DNA of 64,000 nucleotides. It comes from SZUA-35 sp963781035. GTDB lineage: Bacteria; Actinomycetota; Acidimicrobiia; Acidimicrobiales; SZUA-35. The position numbers and the translations under genes were made by a program. Location of the stretch: the NCBI GenBank assembly GCA_963781035.1, contig CAWAEN010000014.1:243473-307472 (forward strand), written 5' to 3'. The notes below the pieces were generated by a model. The model did no database searches and was not told where the DNA came from. It saw only the letters and a program-made list of their open reading frames with translations. How positions within the stretch are numbered: position 1 is the first letter of the stretch; every line of letters starts with the position of its first letter. Below, in pieces: positions 1 to 10,431 of this stretch.

Positions 1-1063
<1,063 letters not shown>

Positions 1064-1108
1064 CGTGCCGAGACTAGCGAGGGAGCGGGTCCGGGCACCG
1101 GCGCTGCG

Positions 1109-2188
1109 TCACCAGGGCGGGACGACGCCGACCACTTCTGTGCGGGGGCTGACCGCAGCCAGTGCGACCGTGGCCGCGTGTCGGTCGCGTTCGGGAACGA
1201 CGATGACGAGGTCGGCATCGGGTGCATCCCGGCGGCGATAGTCCATTGCCTCGGGTACGACGTCGAGATCGATGCCGGTGGAACACACCACGACCACATC
1301 CGAGCCGTCCTGGCGGGTCCCGAGCGCGGCGATCGGCACGTGACCCAGGACCGTCGAGCGAGGCCGGAGCGGTGGAACCGCATGCAAGGTCGACAAACCG
1401 ATGGTGCCCGGATCATCGAGCAGCATTGACCGGAGCCAACGCTCCCTCGCCATACGTGACAGCGGATGGAGGGACCCTCGGCGCCGCTCGACTGCGACCA
1501 TCGCGACCGCCCTGCGCACCGCGGTGTCGCTGTTCATCGAGCTGTGAACGAGGGTGTGGAGTTCGCGGTCGGCCTCACCGACGCCGACCTCGATCCGTGC
1601 TGCCTCTGTCGTTGCCGCCTCGATCGGCGCTTCGCCGCTGCCCGTCGGCGAGACGATCCGTGCCACCTCGAGGCCGGCGACCTCGGCGACGACTCTCCCG
1701 TGGTCATCAACGGCTCGGGCGCCGGCCTCGCTGAAGATCGGTGCCAGTTCCCACACCGACCGATCGAGGACCGGCAACGGTGCCAACTCGGTCGGTGTCG
1801 CCGGCTTCAGCTCGGTGCCGTCGACCTCGAGCACTTCGACCCGGAGGCCCACCATCCCGGCAGTCCGGCGTGCCAGCGCCCCGGCGTGCTCGGCCTCCGC
1901 AACGATGTACAGCGGATCGACGTTCGAACGAAGAGCCCAGGCCACCGCCGGGCCGACCATACGCTCGTCCTCTGCATAGAAGACGCCGCGGCGCTGACCT
2001 TCCCGGCCGGGCTCGGACGCGACGAATCCCCCGGCTCGGCCGAGGGATTCGTCGATGGTCAGTTCCGAGTCGAGGTGGCCCCGGATCAGCCCTTTGAGCT
2101 TCGCCACGATCAGACGTCGTCGCTGATCGGGGTCGTTCTGCTGAGCCAGGGGTTCAGCTCTCGGTGTCGGTGGACTCGTCGCCGCCAT
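1109..2188 (-). CDS. Unrecognised protein between rpmE and prfA
   Basis: This 359-residue reading frame is intact. I do not recognise the family. It has no signal peptide or clear membrane segment and is rich in Arg, Ala and Val. A central stretch (about residues 65-150, GVFYAEDERMVGPAVAWALR onward) alternates hydrophobic strands and helices like an alpha/beta domain, and the C-terminal part (about 255-359) also looks globular. The ATG start overlaps the end of rpmE by 35 bp; a GTG at 2105-2107 (VAKLKGLIRG) would remove the overlap. The gene ends 45 bp before prfA. Operon position suggests a translation-related role, but that is only inference. In Mycobacterium rpmE is followed directly by prfA. 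Confidence 0.6.
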   Translation of the reverse strand: MAATSPPTPRAEPLAQQNDPDQRRRLIVAKLKGLIRGHLDSELTIDESLGRAGGFVASEPGREGQRRGVFYAEDERMVGPAVAWALRSNVDPLYIVAEAEHAGALARRTAGMVGLRVEVLEVDGTELKPATPTELAPLPVLDRSVWELAPIFSEAGARAVDDHGRVVAEVAGLEVARIVSPTGSGEAPIEAATTEAARIEVGVGEADRELHTLVHSSMNSDTAVRRAVAMVAVERRRGSLHPLSRMARERWLRSMLLDDPGTIGLSTLHAVPPLRPRSTVLGHVPIAALGTRQDGSDVVVVCSTGIDLDVVPEAMDYRRRDAPDADLVIVVPERDRHAATVALAAVSPRTEVVGVVPPW

Positions 2189-2441
2189 CGGTCTTCTTCC
2201 GGCGACCGAAGCGACGCTCGAAACGCTCGACGCGGCCTGCGGTGTCGACGATCTTCATCTGGCCGGTGAAGAAGGGATGGCTGGCCGAGGAGATCTCGAC
2301 CTTGTGGAGCGGGTACGTGTTGCCGTCTTCCCACTCGATGGTCTCACTGGTCTGGATCGTGGACTGCGTGAGGAAGGCAAAATCGGCGCTGGGGTCGGAG
2401 AAGACCACCGGTCGATAGTTGGGATGAATGTCGGTCTTCAT
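2154..2441 (-). CDS. rpmE: 50S ribosomal protein L31, zinc-free (type B-like) form
   Basis: Ribosomal protein L31 of 95 residues. The N-terminal MKTDIHPNYRPVVF, the central TIEWEDGNTYPL and the SSASHPFFTG / DTAGRVERFERRFG motifs are diagnostic. It has none of the cysteines of the zinc-binding form, so it is the C-minus variety that many actinobacteria use under zinc limitation. Here it occupies the standard rho-rpmE-prfA locus. The C-terminal tail is acidic and Ser/Thr-rich (GGDESTDTES). It lies 63 bp downstream of rho and overlaps the start of the next gene. No Zur-like operator is evident upstream. Confidence 0.95.
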   Translation of the reverse strand: MKTDIHPNYRPVVFSDPSADFAFLTQSTIQTSETIEWEDGNTYPLHKVEISSASHPFFTGQMKIVDTAGRVERFERRFGRRKKTDGGDESTDTES

Positions 2442-2504
2442 AGCTGGACCATTCTGGCGGTTGGAAACGCCGAGTGAAACCTCGAACAGGAGTTACCGGA
2501 CATG

Positions 2505-4371
2505 TCAGAGCGACGTGGCGGTCGCGATGTCGGACAGGAAGGCCTCGTTCGACGAACTGCCCTCGAGGCGCTCGACGAGGCGACGGGCGGCGTCGACTGC
2601 TGGTCCGTCCGCTTCGTCGATGGCCGCCGCCATCAGCGAACGAAGGGTGTCGACGGCTGCGAGATCGTCCGGCTCGGCCAGGAGATCAGCGTTGCGAGTC
2701 ATGGAGAGCTCGAGGTCGATGTTGGGGAACACGCCTTCGTCTGCGAGCCACGCGTCGAGATGGACCTCGGAGGTGGCGGTGCCCTGGAATTCTTCGAAGA
2801 TGGCCTCGTCGAAGATGGCGCCGGTACCGACGCGAATGGTGGCCAGGATCGTGAGCGAGCCTGCCTCCTCGAGCTTGCGGGCCGAGCCGAAGAATCGCTT
2901 GGTCGGGTGCAGGGCAGCGGCATCGACGCCGGTGATCGTGCGACCGGTCGGTTGCACGCCGAGGCTGTAGGCCCTGGCAATGCTGGTGAGGCCATCGGCG
3001 ATGATGACGACGTCCTCGCCGGCCTCGACCATGCGCTTGGCCCGCTCCACCGTGAAGTCGACGAGCGCGCACTGCTCCTCCGGGGGAGCGTCGAACGATG
3101 CCGCTGCGACCTCGCCGAACTCGAGCGAGCGGCGAACCTCGACCACGTCCTCGGGGCGCCCGTCGAAGAGGAGGACCATGAGGTGACTCTCGGGGTTGTT
3201 GGCCTCGATCCCGGCGCCGAGTTGCTTGATGAGTTCCAGAGACCCCGATTCCGGCGGAGCCACGATGAGGGTGCGTTGACCCTTGCCGATGGGAGCGACG
3301 AGGTCGACGAGCCGAGCAGCCGAGTTGGTCGGCCGGTCGTCCATCTCGAGGCGCATGCGCTCGAACGGCGAGATTGCCGTGAGGTCCTCGAAGCGGAGGC
3401 GATCCTTGCTGGCCTCGGGATCGGCGCCGTTCACGGACGTGATCGTCTGCAGCGCCGGATTCTTCTCGTTGCGGTTGGCCGGGCGCGCCGTGCCCTCGAC
3501 GAGGTCGCCCTTGCGCAGGCCGTGCAGGCGCGCCATCTTGACCGGCACGTAGACGTCCTCGGCCGACTGGAGATACCCGTTGACCCGCAGGAATCCGTAG
3601 CCGTCATCACGCAGATCGAGGTATCCGGACGCAGCGATGGCATCGAGCGCCGGAAGCTGCTCGTCGTCGCGGTCCCGACCCCGACCCCGTCGGCGGCGAC
3701 GGCGATTCGAGCCGTCGCCATCGTCGGCCACGTTGCGGTTGTCGCCGTTCTTGGAGTCGCCATTACCCTTGTCGGCACTGGACTTGTCGCCGCCGTTCTG
3801 GTCGGTACGAGTCTGTTCTGCGCCCGCCCTTGTCGAGCCGCTCGTGGCCGAGCCGGCCTTGTCAGAGCCGCTCGTGGCAGAGCCGGCCTTGGAACCACCG
3901 GACCTTCCGGCATTGGACTGGCCGGACCGTCCTGGAGAGGCGTCGCCTTCGATCTCGGTCTCCCACTCCGCCGGGGGCTCCGCGTTCTTGCGACCACGAC
4001 GGGGCCGACCACCGCGGGCTCCGCCGTCGTCGGCCTTCTGACCGGCCTGGCGTCGCGAGGCGCCACGATCGGGCTCGGTTGCCGGACGTGTTGCCACCGG
4101 GCCCCTGTGCCGCAGGGGGCGTCGTCGACCCGGCGGGCACGGAGGACTCCCGGGAGGCGGATCCATCGGCCTGGTCAGGAGCGTCGGACGTTTCGGCGGC
4201 ATCGGACGCCGCACTGTCCATCGCCCCGGACAGGACGAGGACGGACTCGACCAGATCGGCCTTGGTGGCCCGGCTGGCGGGCTTGCCGCCCAGGGCGATC
4301 ACGATCGTCTGCAGTTCGGACTTGTCCTTCTTCTGCAGATCGGCGCGCTCGACGGTCAGGTTGTCGCTCAC
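2505..4371 (-). CDS. rho: Transcription termination factor Rho family protein with degenerate ATPase motifs
   Basis: Rho normally binds nascent RNA and translocates 5' to 3' by ATP hydrolysis to dislodge RNA polymerase. This ~620-residue protein has an N-terminal Rho_N/SAP-like helix domain (residues 1-45), a long low-complexity insert with 10-residue repeats and a basic NRRRRRRGRGR patch, the cold-shock-like primary RNA site (DGYGFLRVNGYLQ) and the C-terminal ATPase fold ending SSNEAFL. The P-loop, usually APPKAGKT, reads APPESGSL (3237-3257). The catalytic motif LLIDERPEE reads LLFDGRPED (Glu codon replaced by GGG at 3159-3161). The basic loop before VFPNID is AWLADEGVF. DGLTSIARAYS and GVDAAALHPTKRFFGSARK are kept. 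A GTG start at 4371 has RBS GAGGAG. One frameshift lies near 4090, well away from these motifs. It is Rho by position and fold, but motor activity is doubtful. Confidence 0.9.
3826..3885 (-). repeat. Two 30-bp tandem units inside the rho insert
   Basis: Two adjacent 30-bp units (3826-3855, 3856-3885) differ at a few bases and encode the repeated decapeptide KAGSATSGSD in the low-complexity insert of Rho. Expansion by slippage is the likely origin. The repeat is in frame and adds a flexible Ser/Gly/Ala linker. Confidence 0.7.
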
Positions 4372-4377
4372 AACACA

Positions 4378-4410
4378 CTCCTCAGGGGTGAGCGCCGGCC
4401 AATGCCGGCG
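4378..4410 (-). promoter_or_regulatory. Leader hairpin and ribosome binding site of rho
   Basis: On the minus strand a perfect 7-bp stem (CGCCGGC / GCCGGCG, loop of four, 4393-4410) ends about ten bases before the GAGGAG ribosome binding site (4378-4383), which is followed at correct spacing by the GTG start of rho. No U-run follows, so it is not a classic intrinsic terminator of thrC. It could be a leader structure modulating rho translation or early termination. Function is inferred. Confidence 0.4.
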
Positions 4411-4543
4411 TTACGGGCGCTGTTGTCGGTCAGCGCCGGATGGCGTGGGCCCCCGATTGTCGAAACCGAGGCCCGTGAGCTGGATCACCGGCAGAGAAGG
4501 CCGTGCGATCCGCTGTCAGGAGCGTACCGGATCAGCTTCCACT

Positions 4544-5929
4544 TCATTGCTGCCCGGCAAACGCCTTCAGCGCGATGGCCACGGCATCGAGATCGTTCGG
4601 CAACTCCGTGAACCGTTCCGGTCGCTCGAAGAGCTCGGACAGGAACGGTGGCAGCTCGGGCCGGACGGACGTGGCCTTCTCGACCGCATCGGGGAACTTC
4701 GCCGCGTCTGCGGTGCCGAGCGTGACCATCGGTACACCGGCGACGGCATGGTCGCGGGCGACCTTGGTGCCGACAGCGGTGTGGGGGTCGATGAGGATGC
4801 CGAGGTGGTCGTGCATCCTGGCGATCTCGGCCAGCGTCTCGTCGTCATCGACCCTGGCCAGCGTCGAACTCCGATGCGATCGTGGCGTTCCACTCGGCCG
4901 GCACGTCGACCTTGCCGGTACTTCGGAACGATGCCAGCAGTCGGGTGACCGCCTCACCGTCGCGTCCGCTCGCTTCCCACAGCAGCCGTTCGAAATTCGA
5001 CGACACCTGGATGTCCATGCTCGGGCTCAGCGAGGGGGCCACCGTCCTGGCCTCGAGCGAGCCGGTCTCGAAGTACCGAGTGAGGACGTCGTTCCGGTTG
5101 CTGGCCACCACGAGACGATCGATCGGCACACCCATGTGTTTGGCGTACCAGCCGGACAGGACGTTGCCGAAGTTGCCGGTCGGGACCGAGAAACTGATCG
5201 GCCCGCTCATGGCGTTGATCCGTAGCGAGGCGACGACGTAGTAGACGATCTGGGCCATGATCCGGCCCCAGTTGATCGAGTTCACCGCAGCGAGCCGGAG
5301 TTCTCCTCGAATCGCCGGGTCGTTGAAGGCCGCCTTGACCAGGTCCTGGCAGTCGTCGAAGGTCCCCCCGATGGCTGCGTTCATGACGTTCGAGGCGTCG
5401 ACGGTGGTCATCTGCCGTCGCTGGACATCGCTCACCCGGCCGAGGGGATGCAGGACGACCACGGCGAGATGGGAGCGGTTGGCGAGTGCTTCGATCGCAG
5501 CCGAGCCGGTGTCGCCCGAGGTGGCGGCGAACACCGTGACCGCTCCCCCCGCACACCGAGCTCGTGTTCGAGCAACCGTCCGACGAGTTGCAGCGCGACA
5601 TCCTTGAACGCCAGCGTCGGGCCCTTCGAGAGGTCGAGGAGGAACTGGCCATCGCCGAGGTCGGACAGGGGCGTGACGTCGGGATCGCGGAAGGGCCGAT
5701 AGGCGTCGACCACCATCGAATGGAAAGCCTCTCGCTCGATCGTCCCGTCGACGAAGGGCCACATGACCGCCTCTGCGACCTCCGCGTAGCTCATCGACGG
5801 GTCGAGATCCGGCAAGCCCGGGATCTCCTGCGGACAATAGAGACCGCCGTCGGTCGCCAAGCCGGCCAGGAGAACATCGGCGAAGCCGAGGACAGGGGCA
5901 GAACCGCGAGTCGACTCGTAGGAGATCAT
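4544..5929 (-). CDS. thrC: Threonine synthase
   Basis: PLP-dependent conversion of O-phosphohomoserine to threonine. The N-terminus has the threonine-synthase signature (YESTRGSAPVLGFADVLLAG, GGLYCPQEIP). The Schiff-base lysine is in GPTLAFKDVALQL, and the phosphate-binding and cofactor regions ATSGDTGSAAIEAL and VPTGNFGNVLSGW are clear. Length is about 460 residues, as in the family. Two frame breaks, near 5545 and 4860, split it into three pieces and are best read as sequencing indels. It starts four bases after hom ends, so the two are co-transcribed. The substrate-making enzyme ThrB is not encoded in the 172 bp before rho or elsewhere in the window. Confidence 0.93.
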
Positions 5930-5933
5930 CGGA

Positions 5934-7244
5934 TCAGCTGACGACCCGCATCACACTGCGCACACCGTTGACGACATCGAGCTGGCGAAGATCATGGAGC
6001 GTGGCCTGGAGATTGCGCTCGACGGCCCGGTGGGTGACGAACACCAATCGGGCCTCGTCATCGAGCCCCTCCTGCTCCATCGAGCGGATCGAGACTCCGT
6101 GCTGTCCGAAGACGCCGGACACGGTCGACAGCACCCCGGGCGAGTCGACCACTTCGAGATTCACGTAGTAGGCGCTCTCGAGGTCGTCGATGGCCCGGAT
6201 CGCCGCGACATCGGTGCCGTTGGCCCCGGGAACGGTGCGATGGGTCGAACGAGTGAGGTTGAGCGCAGCGTCGATCAGATCGCCGAGGACGGCGCGAGGC
6301 CGTCGGCCGACCCCCGGCACCGCGGCCGTAGAACATCAGCTCACCGGCGTCGACACCCTCGACGAAGACCGCGTTGAAGCTGTCCCGCACCGATGCCAGC
6401 GGATGCGCATTCGGGCACCATCGCCGGGTGCACCCGCACGCCGATCTCGCGATCGTCGCCGTCGAACACCTCGGCGATCGCCAGCAGCTTGATCTGGTAT
6501 CCCAGCCGGTTGGCGAAGTCGATGTCGGCCGCGGTGACCTGCGAGATGCCCTCGTGGTAGACGTCGCCGGCCACGACGCGGGATCCGAACGCGATCGACG
6601 CCATGATCGCGGCCTTGGCCCCGGCGTCGAAGCCTTCGACGTCGGCGGTCGGGATCGCGTTCGGCGTAATCCGAGCTCCTGGGCCTCGGCCAGCGCGTCG
6701 CCGTAGCTCGAGCCCTCCTCGGTCATCTTGGTGAGGATGAAGTTGGTGGTGCCGTTGACGATGCCCATCACCCGGCGGATGTCCTCACCGATCAGTGACT
6801 CGCGCAGCGGGCGAACGATCGGGATGGCAGCAGCGGCGGCCGCCTCGAAGAGCAGGTCGACTCCGGCGGCGTCGGCCGCGGCGTAGAGCTCGGCGCCGCA
6901 GTTGGCCAGCAGTTCCTTGTTGGCGGTGACCACCGGCTTGCCGGCGGCAAGCGCCGCCAGGATCAGCTCCCGGGCCGGCTCGATGCCACCGATCACCTCG
7001 ACCACGAGGTCGACGTCGTCGTCGATGACCAGCCCTCGGGCGTCTGCGGTCAGCAGCGGTCGGATCGATGCCGTCGCCACGATCGCGGCTCGTGCTCCGG
7101 ACTGCGATGGCGGACACCTCGAGCCGGACGCCGGCCGCGGCCTCGATCGCGTCGAGCCCGCTCGGTGAGGAGGTGCACGAGAGCGCCCCCGACGATGCCG
7201 CAGCCGAGCAGCCCGACCTTCACAGGTGTTGGAGATTCGGTCAT
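5934..7244 (-). CDS. hom: Homoserine dehydrogenase with C-terminal ACT domain
   Basis: Reduces aspartate semialdehyde to homoserine. The N-terminal Rossmann motif VGLLGCGIVGGALVHLL, then VEVIGGIEPARELILAAL and KPVVTANKELLA, mark the NAD(P)-binding domain. GIVNGTTNFILTKMT is the catalytic-domain signature. The C-terminal ~100 residues (YYVNLEVVDSPGVLSTVSGVF onward) form an ACT domain, the usual site of threonine feedback inhibition. Total length is about 430 residues. At least four frame changes (near 7150, 6665, 6410, 6325) interrupt it, making it one of the most damaged genes here, yet every conserved block is present in order, so a real enzyme with assembly errors is more likely than a pseudogene. 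Confidence 0.9.
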
Positions 7245-7259
7245 TGCTGGGGCCTCGTC

Positions 7260-7295
7260 ATCGTGTCAGTGATCGTGTCAGTGATCGTGTCAGTG
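7260..7295. repeat. 12-bp tandem repeat between lysA and hom
   Basis: Three perfect copies of ATCGTGTCAGTG (7260-7271, 7272-7283, 7284-7295) followed by a partial fourth (ATCGCGTC). It lies in the 88-bp gap between the lysA stop and the hom start. Each unit contains GTGTCA/TGACAC half-sites, so it could be slippage-prone spacer or stacked binding sites. Confidence 0.8.
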
Positions 7296-7332
7296 ATCGC
7301 GTCGTTGGTCATGAGCTGTCGTTGGATCGTAT

Positions 7333-8613
7333 TCATCCGAGGTCGGTGAGGAGCAGATCGTCGTGGGTCTCGCGTCGGACGACCAGTCGGGCATCACCGT
7401 CTCGGCAGAACACGACCGGGGGTCGCAGCACCTTGTTGTAGTTCGATCCCATCGAATGGCCGTACGCACCGGTGACGGGAGTCGCCAACAGATCGCCGAC
7501 CGCCGAGTGGCTCGGGGACGTGTGCCTCGCGGACCAGCAGGTCGCCGGATTCGCAGTGCTTGCCGACGACTCGCACCGAGCGTTCACGGGCCGCTTCGAC
7601 CGCGGCCGGCATGAACGCCTCGTAGCCGGAGCCGTAGAGCACGGGTCGAGGGTTGTCACTCATGCCACCGTCGACGGCGACGTAGGTTCGGATGCCGTCG
7701 AGCTCCTTGATCGTGCCGACGGTGTAGACCGTGATCGCAGCCCCCGCTGCGATCGAACGACCGGGCTCGATCCCGATCGAGGCGGTGATGCCGGAATCGG
7801 CTGCGGCCTCGAGCAGGATCTTCGCCCACTGGGAGATGGTGGGAGCTTCTTCTCCCTCGACGTAGGCGACGCCGAGGCCCCCGCCGACGACGAGCTCTGG
7901 CAGGCCGAGCGGCAACGTGAATTCCGCCAGCACACCGACGACCGCAGCGAACGACGCAGCTCGAAACACCTGCGAACCGATGTGGGCGTGGATGCCGACC
8001 AGCTCCATGGCCGGCGATGCGGCCGCTCGCTCGACGGCGCGATGGGCCACGCCGGTCGACACGGTGAAGCCGAACTTGGAGTCGTCCTGTCCGGTGGCGA
8101 TGTACTCGTGTGTGTGGGCTTCGACTCCGGGCGTGACTCGAAGCAGAACCCTCGGTGTTGGTCGACCGGCACCGACCAGTGCCTCGATGCGGTCGATCTC
8201 GTCGAAACTGTCGACGACGATCCGGCCGACTCCGGCATCGAGCGCCATGGCGAGTTCGCTTGTCGACTTGTTGTTGCCGTGCATCACCAACCGACTCGGC
8301 AGGTACGCCCGGCCGCGAGCGCAACGTGGAGCTCGCCACCAGTGGCCACATCGAGACTCATGCCTTCCTCGTTGGCGAGACGAGCCATGGCCACACACAG
8401 AAAGGCTTTGGTGGCGTAGGTCGCGTGGTGACCGAAGGCAGCGACCGCCTCGCGGCAGCGGGCTCGGAGGTGCTCCTCGTCGTAGATGAACACCGGCGTG
8501 CCGAACGACGCGGCGATCTCGGTGGTGTCGCAACCACCGATCAGCAGTTGGCCGGTGTCGCCGATCGAGGCGTTGTCAGGCAGCAGGTGCCAGGGAAGTG
8601 GTGCCGAACTCAT
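7333..8613 (-). CDS. lysA: Diaminopimelate decarboxylase
   Basis: PLP-dependent last step of lysine synthesis. The fold-III decarboxylase pattern is clear: TPVFIYDEEHLRARCREA, the PLP lysine in TYATKAFLCVAMARL, GNNKSTSELAMAL, the glycine-rich phosphate site VGGGLGVAY, EPGRSIAAGAA, the active-site CESGDLL and the C-terminal YGHSMGSNYN. Length is about 425 residues. Frame breaks occur near 8310 and 7520. It begins 13 bp after argS ends and is followed by the 12-bp tandem repeat and hom. The argS-lysA-hom-thrC order is the same as in Mycobacterium tuberculosis. Confidence 0.95.
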
Positions 8614-8626
8614 GTGGTTCCCGTGG

Positions 8627-10232
8627 TCACATCTGTTCCGGTGCATCGACGCCAAGCAGGTCGAGCCCGATCGACAGACCGATGCGAGTGGCCTCGACCA
8701 ACCACAATCTGGCTTGCTGGACCTCCGGCGCGATGTCGTCTCGCAGCACGGGACAGTCGTGGTAGAAGCCCTGGAAGGCGGAGGCGAGTTCTCGCACCCA
8801 GGTGCTGACCTTGTGCGGGGCCCGCTCGTTGCATGCCGCAATCAACACGTCGTTCAGGGAGAACAGTTCTCGCAGCAGCTGGAGCTCACGTTCGTGGTCG
8901 AGCAGGGAGAGGTCGGCCTCGGCCATCGGCTTGCGTTCGATGCCTCGCTCATCGGCCATCCGTCCGATGGCATGGATACGAGCGTGGGCGTACTGGACGT
9001 AGAAGACCGGGTTGTCGGACGACTGCTGACGCAGGAGGTCGATGTCGAGGACGAGCGAGGTGTCGATCGACTGCATCAGGTATGCGAACCGGGCGACGTC
9101 CGGACCGACATCGTCGACGAGCTCCCGAAGCTCGATCATGGTGCCGGTCCGCTTCGAGAGCTTCACTTCCTCGCCGCCACGAATCAGCTTCACGTTCTGG
9201 CCGATGATGGCTTCGTAGCTGTCGGCGGCGTGCCCGAGGAGCTGGAGGGCAGCCTTCATGCGAGGCACGTAGCCGTGGTGGTCGGCCCCCAGGATGTCGA
9301 TGATCAGGTCGCCCCGCTCGAACTTCGATTCGTGATAGCCGATGTCGGGGAGCAGGTAGGTCATGGCTCCCGTCGGACTTGACGAGGACGCGGTCTTTGT
9401 CGTCGCCGAAGTCGGTGGTGCGAAGCCATGTCGCCCCCTCTTCTTCGTAGACATGACCCGCCGCCTGCAACCGCTCGAGCGCTGATGTCATGTGGCCGGC
9501 ATCGACCGATTCCCGTTCGCTCGACCACGTGTCGAACACGACATGCATCGCGGCAAGGGCCCGCTTCTGGTCGTCGAGGGCATAGGCCATGCCCCACGCC
9601 GTGGGGTCGGCGTCGTCTGGCATCTCCGCCGCCCACTCGGTGATGTAGGCGCCCATGTAGCCGTCGTCGGCCGGCGTCTCTCCCCGCTTCCGAGCGGCGA
9701 GCGACGAAGCGAAGTGCTCGATTTGTACGCCCCGATCGTTGACGTAGGTCTCGGAGTGCGGTTGATGGCCGCAGCGGGCGAGAACCCGGCAGAGCGAGTC
9801 GCCGTAGGCAGCCCAGCGGCCGTGTCCCGCGTGAAGCGGTCCGGTGGGGTTGGCCGACACGAACTCCACGTTCACTCGGAGGCCGTCGCCGATGGACGGG
9901 CTGGCATAGCCGTCGACACCGCCCGACACGACCTCGCCCAGCACGTCGTGGAGCCAGGTGTTGGCGAGGCGGAAGTTGACGAACCCCGGACCGGCGATCT
10001 CGACGGCTTCGACGTGGGCCGGCAGATCGGCCAACAGGTGATCGGCCAATGCCTGACCGATCTCCCTCGGGTTCCGCCCGAGCGCTTTCGAGCAGACGAG
10101 TGCAGCGTTCGTGCTCCAGTCGCCGTGGTCCGGGTTCGCCGGCCGTTCGATCACGACCGCCGCCGGGATCTCGGCCACGCCGATGGCGGACAGAGCGGCA
10201 TGCACGGCGGAGAGGAGATCGTCACGAATCAC
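8627..10232 (-). CDS. argS: Arginyl-tRNA synthetase
   Basis: Class I synthetase charging tRNA-Arg. The N-terminal additional domain (residues 1-~90) precedes the HIGH-type motif ANPTGPLHAGHGR. The KMSKS-type motif appears as KLSKRTGT, and the C-terminal anticodon-binding DALR domain ends in LDLLGVDAPEQM. I choose the GTG at 10230-10232 (VIRDDLLSAVHAAL) because family similarity begins there, although the frame is open upstream. One frame break near 9365 splits it. About 535 residues. It heads the leftward block, and the GMC-like flavoprotein gene diverges from it across about 200 bp. Confidence 0.95.
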
Positions 10233-10431
10233 CGACGTGAGGGTAACCCGGGCCAACGCTGCCACCTGCCGAATACGGCGACCATCGACGCGCCGTGGAC
10301 CGCTGCGTTGGCATGGCGGAGCAGACACTTGCACGACCCGGCAGGCAGATCTACTCAAACGTCCGTGGATGTCGCGCACCTGGTTCCGGAATGCGGCAAG
10401 CTGCTCCGACAAACCGCTCATTCGAGGCAGC

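Noticed and set aside
2502..4391. Plus-strand 629-residue frame opposite rho
   Set aside because: It is the antisense shadow of rho, with low-complexity Arg/Gly/Val composition and no family motifs.
5934..7244. hom as a true pseudogene
   Set aside because: Conserved blocks are complete and in order, and similar indels hit other essential genes in the same stretch, so sequencing error is more likely.
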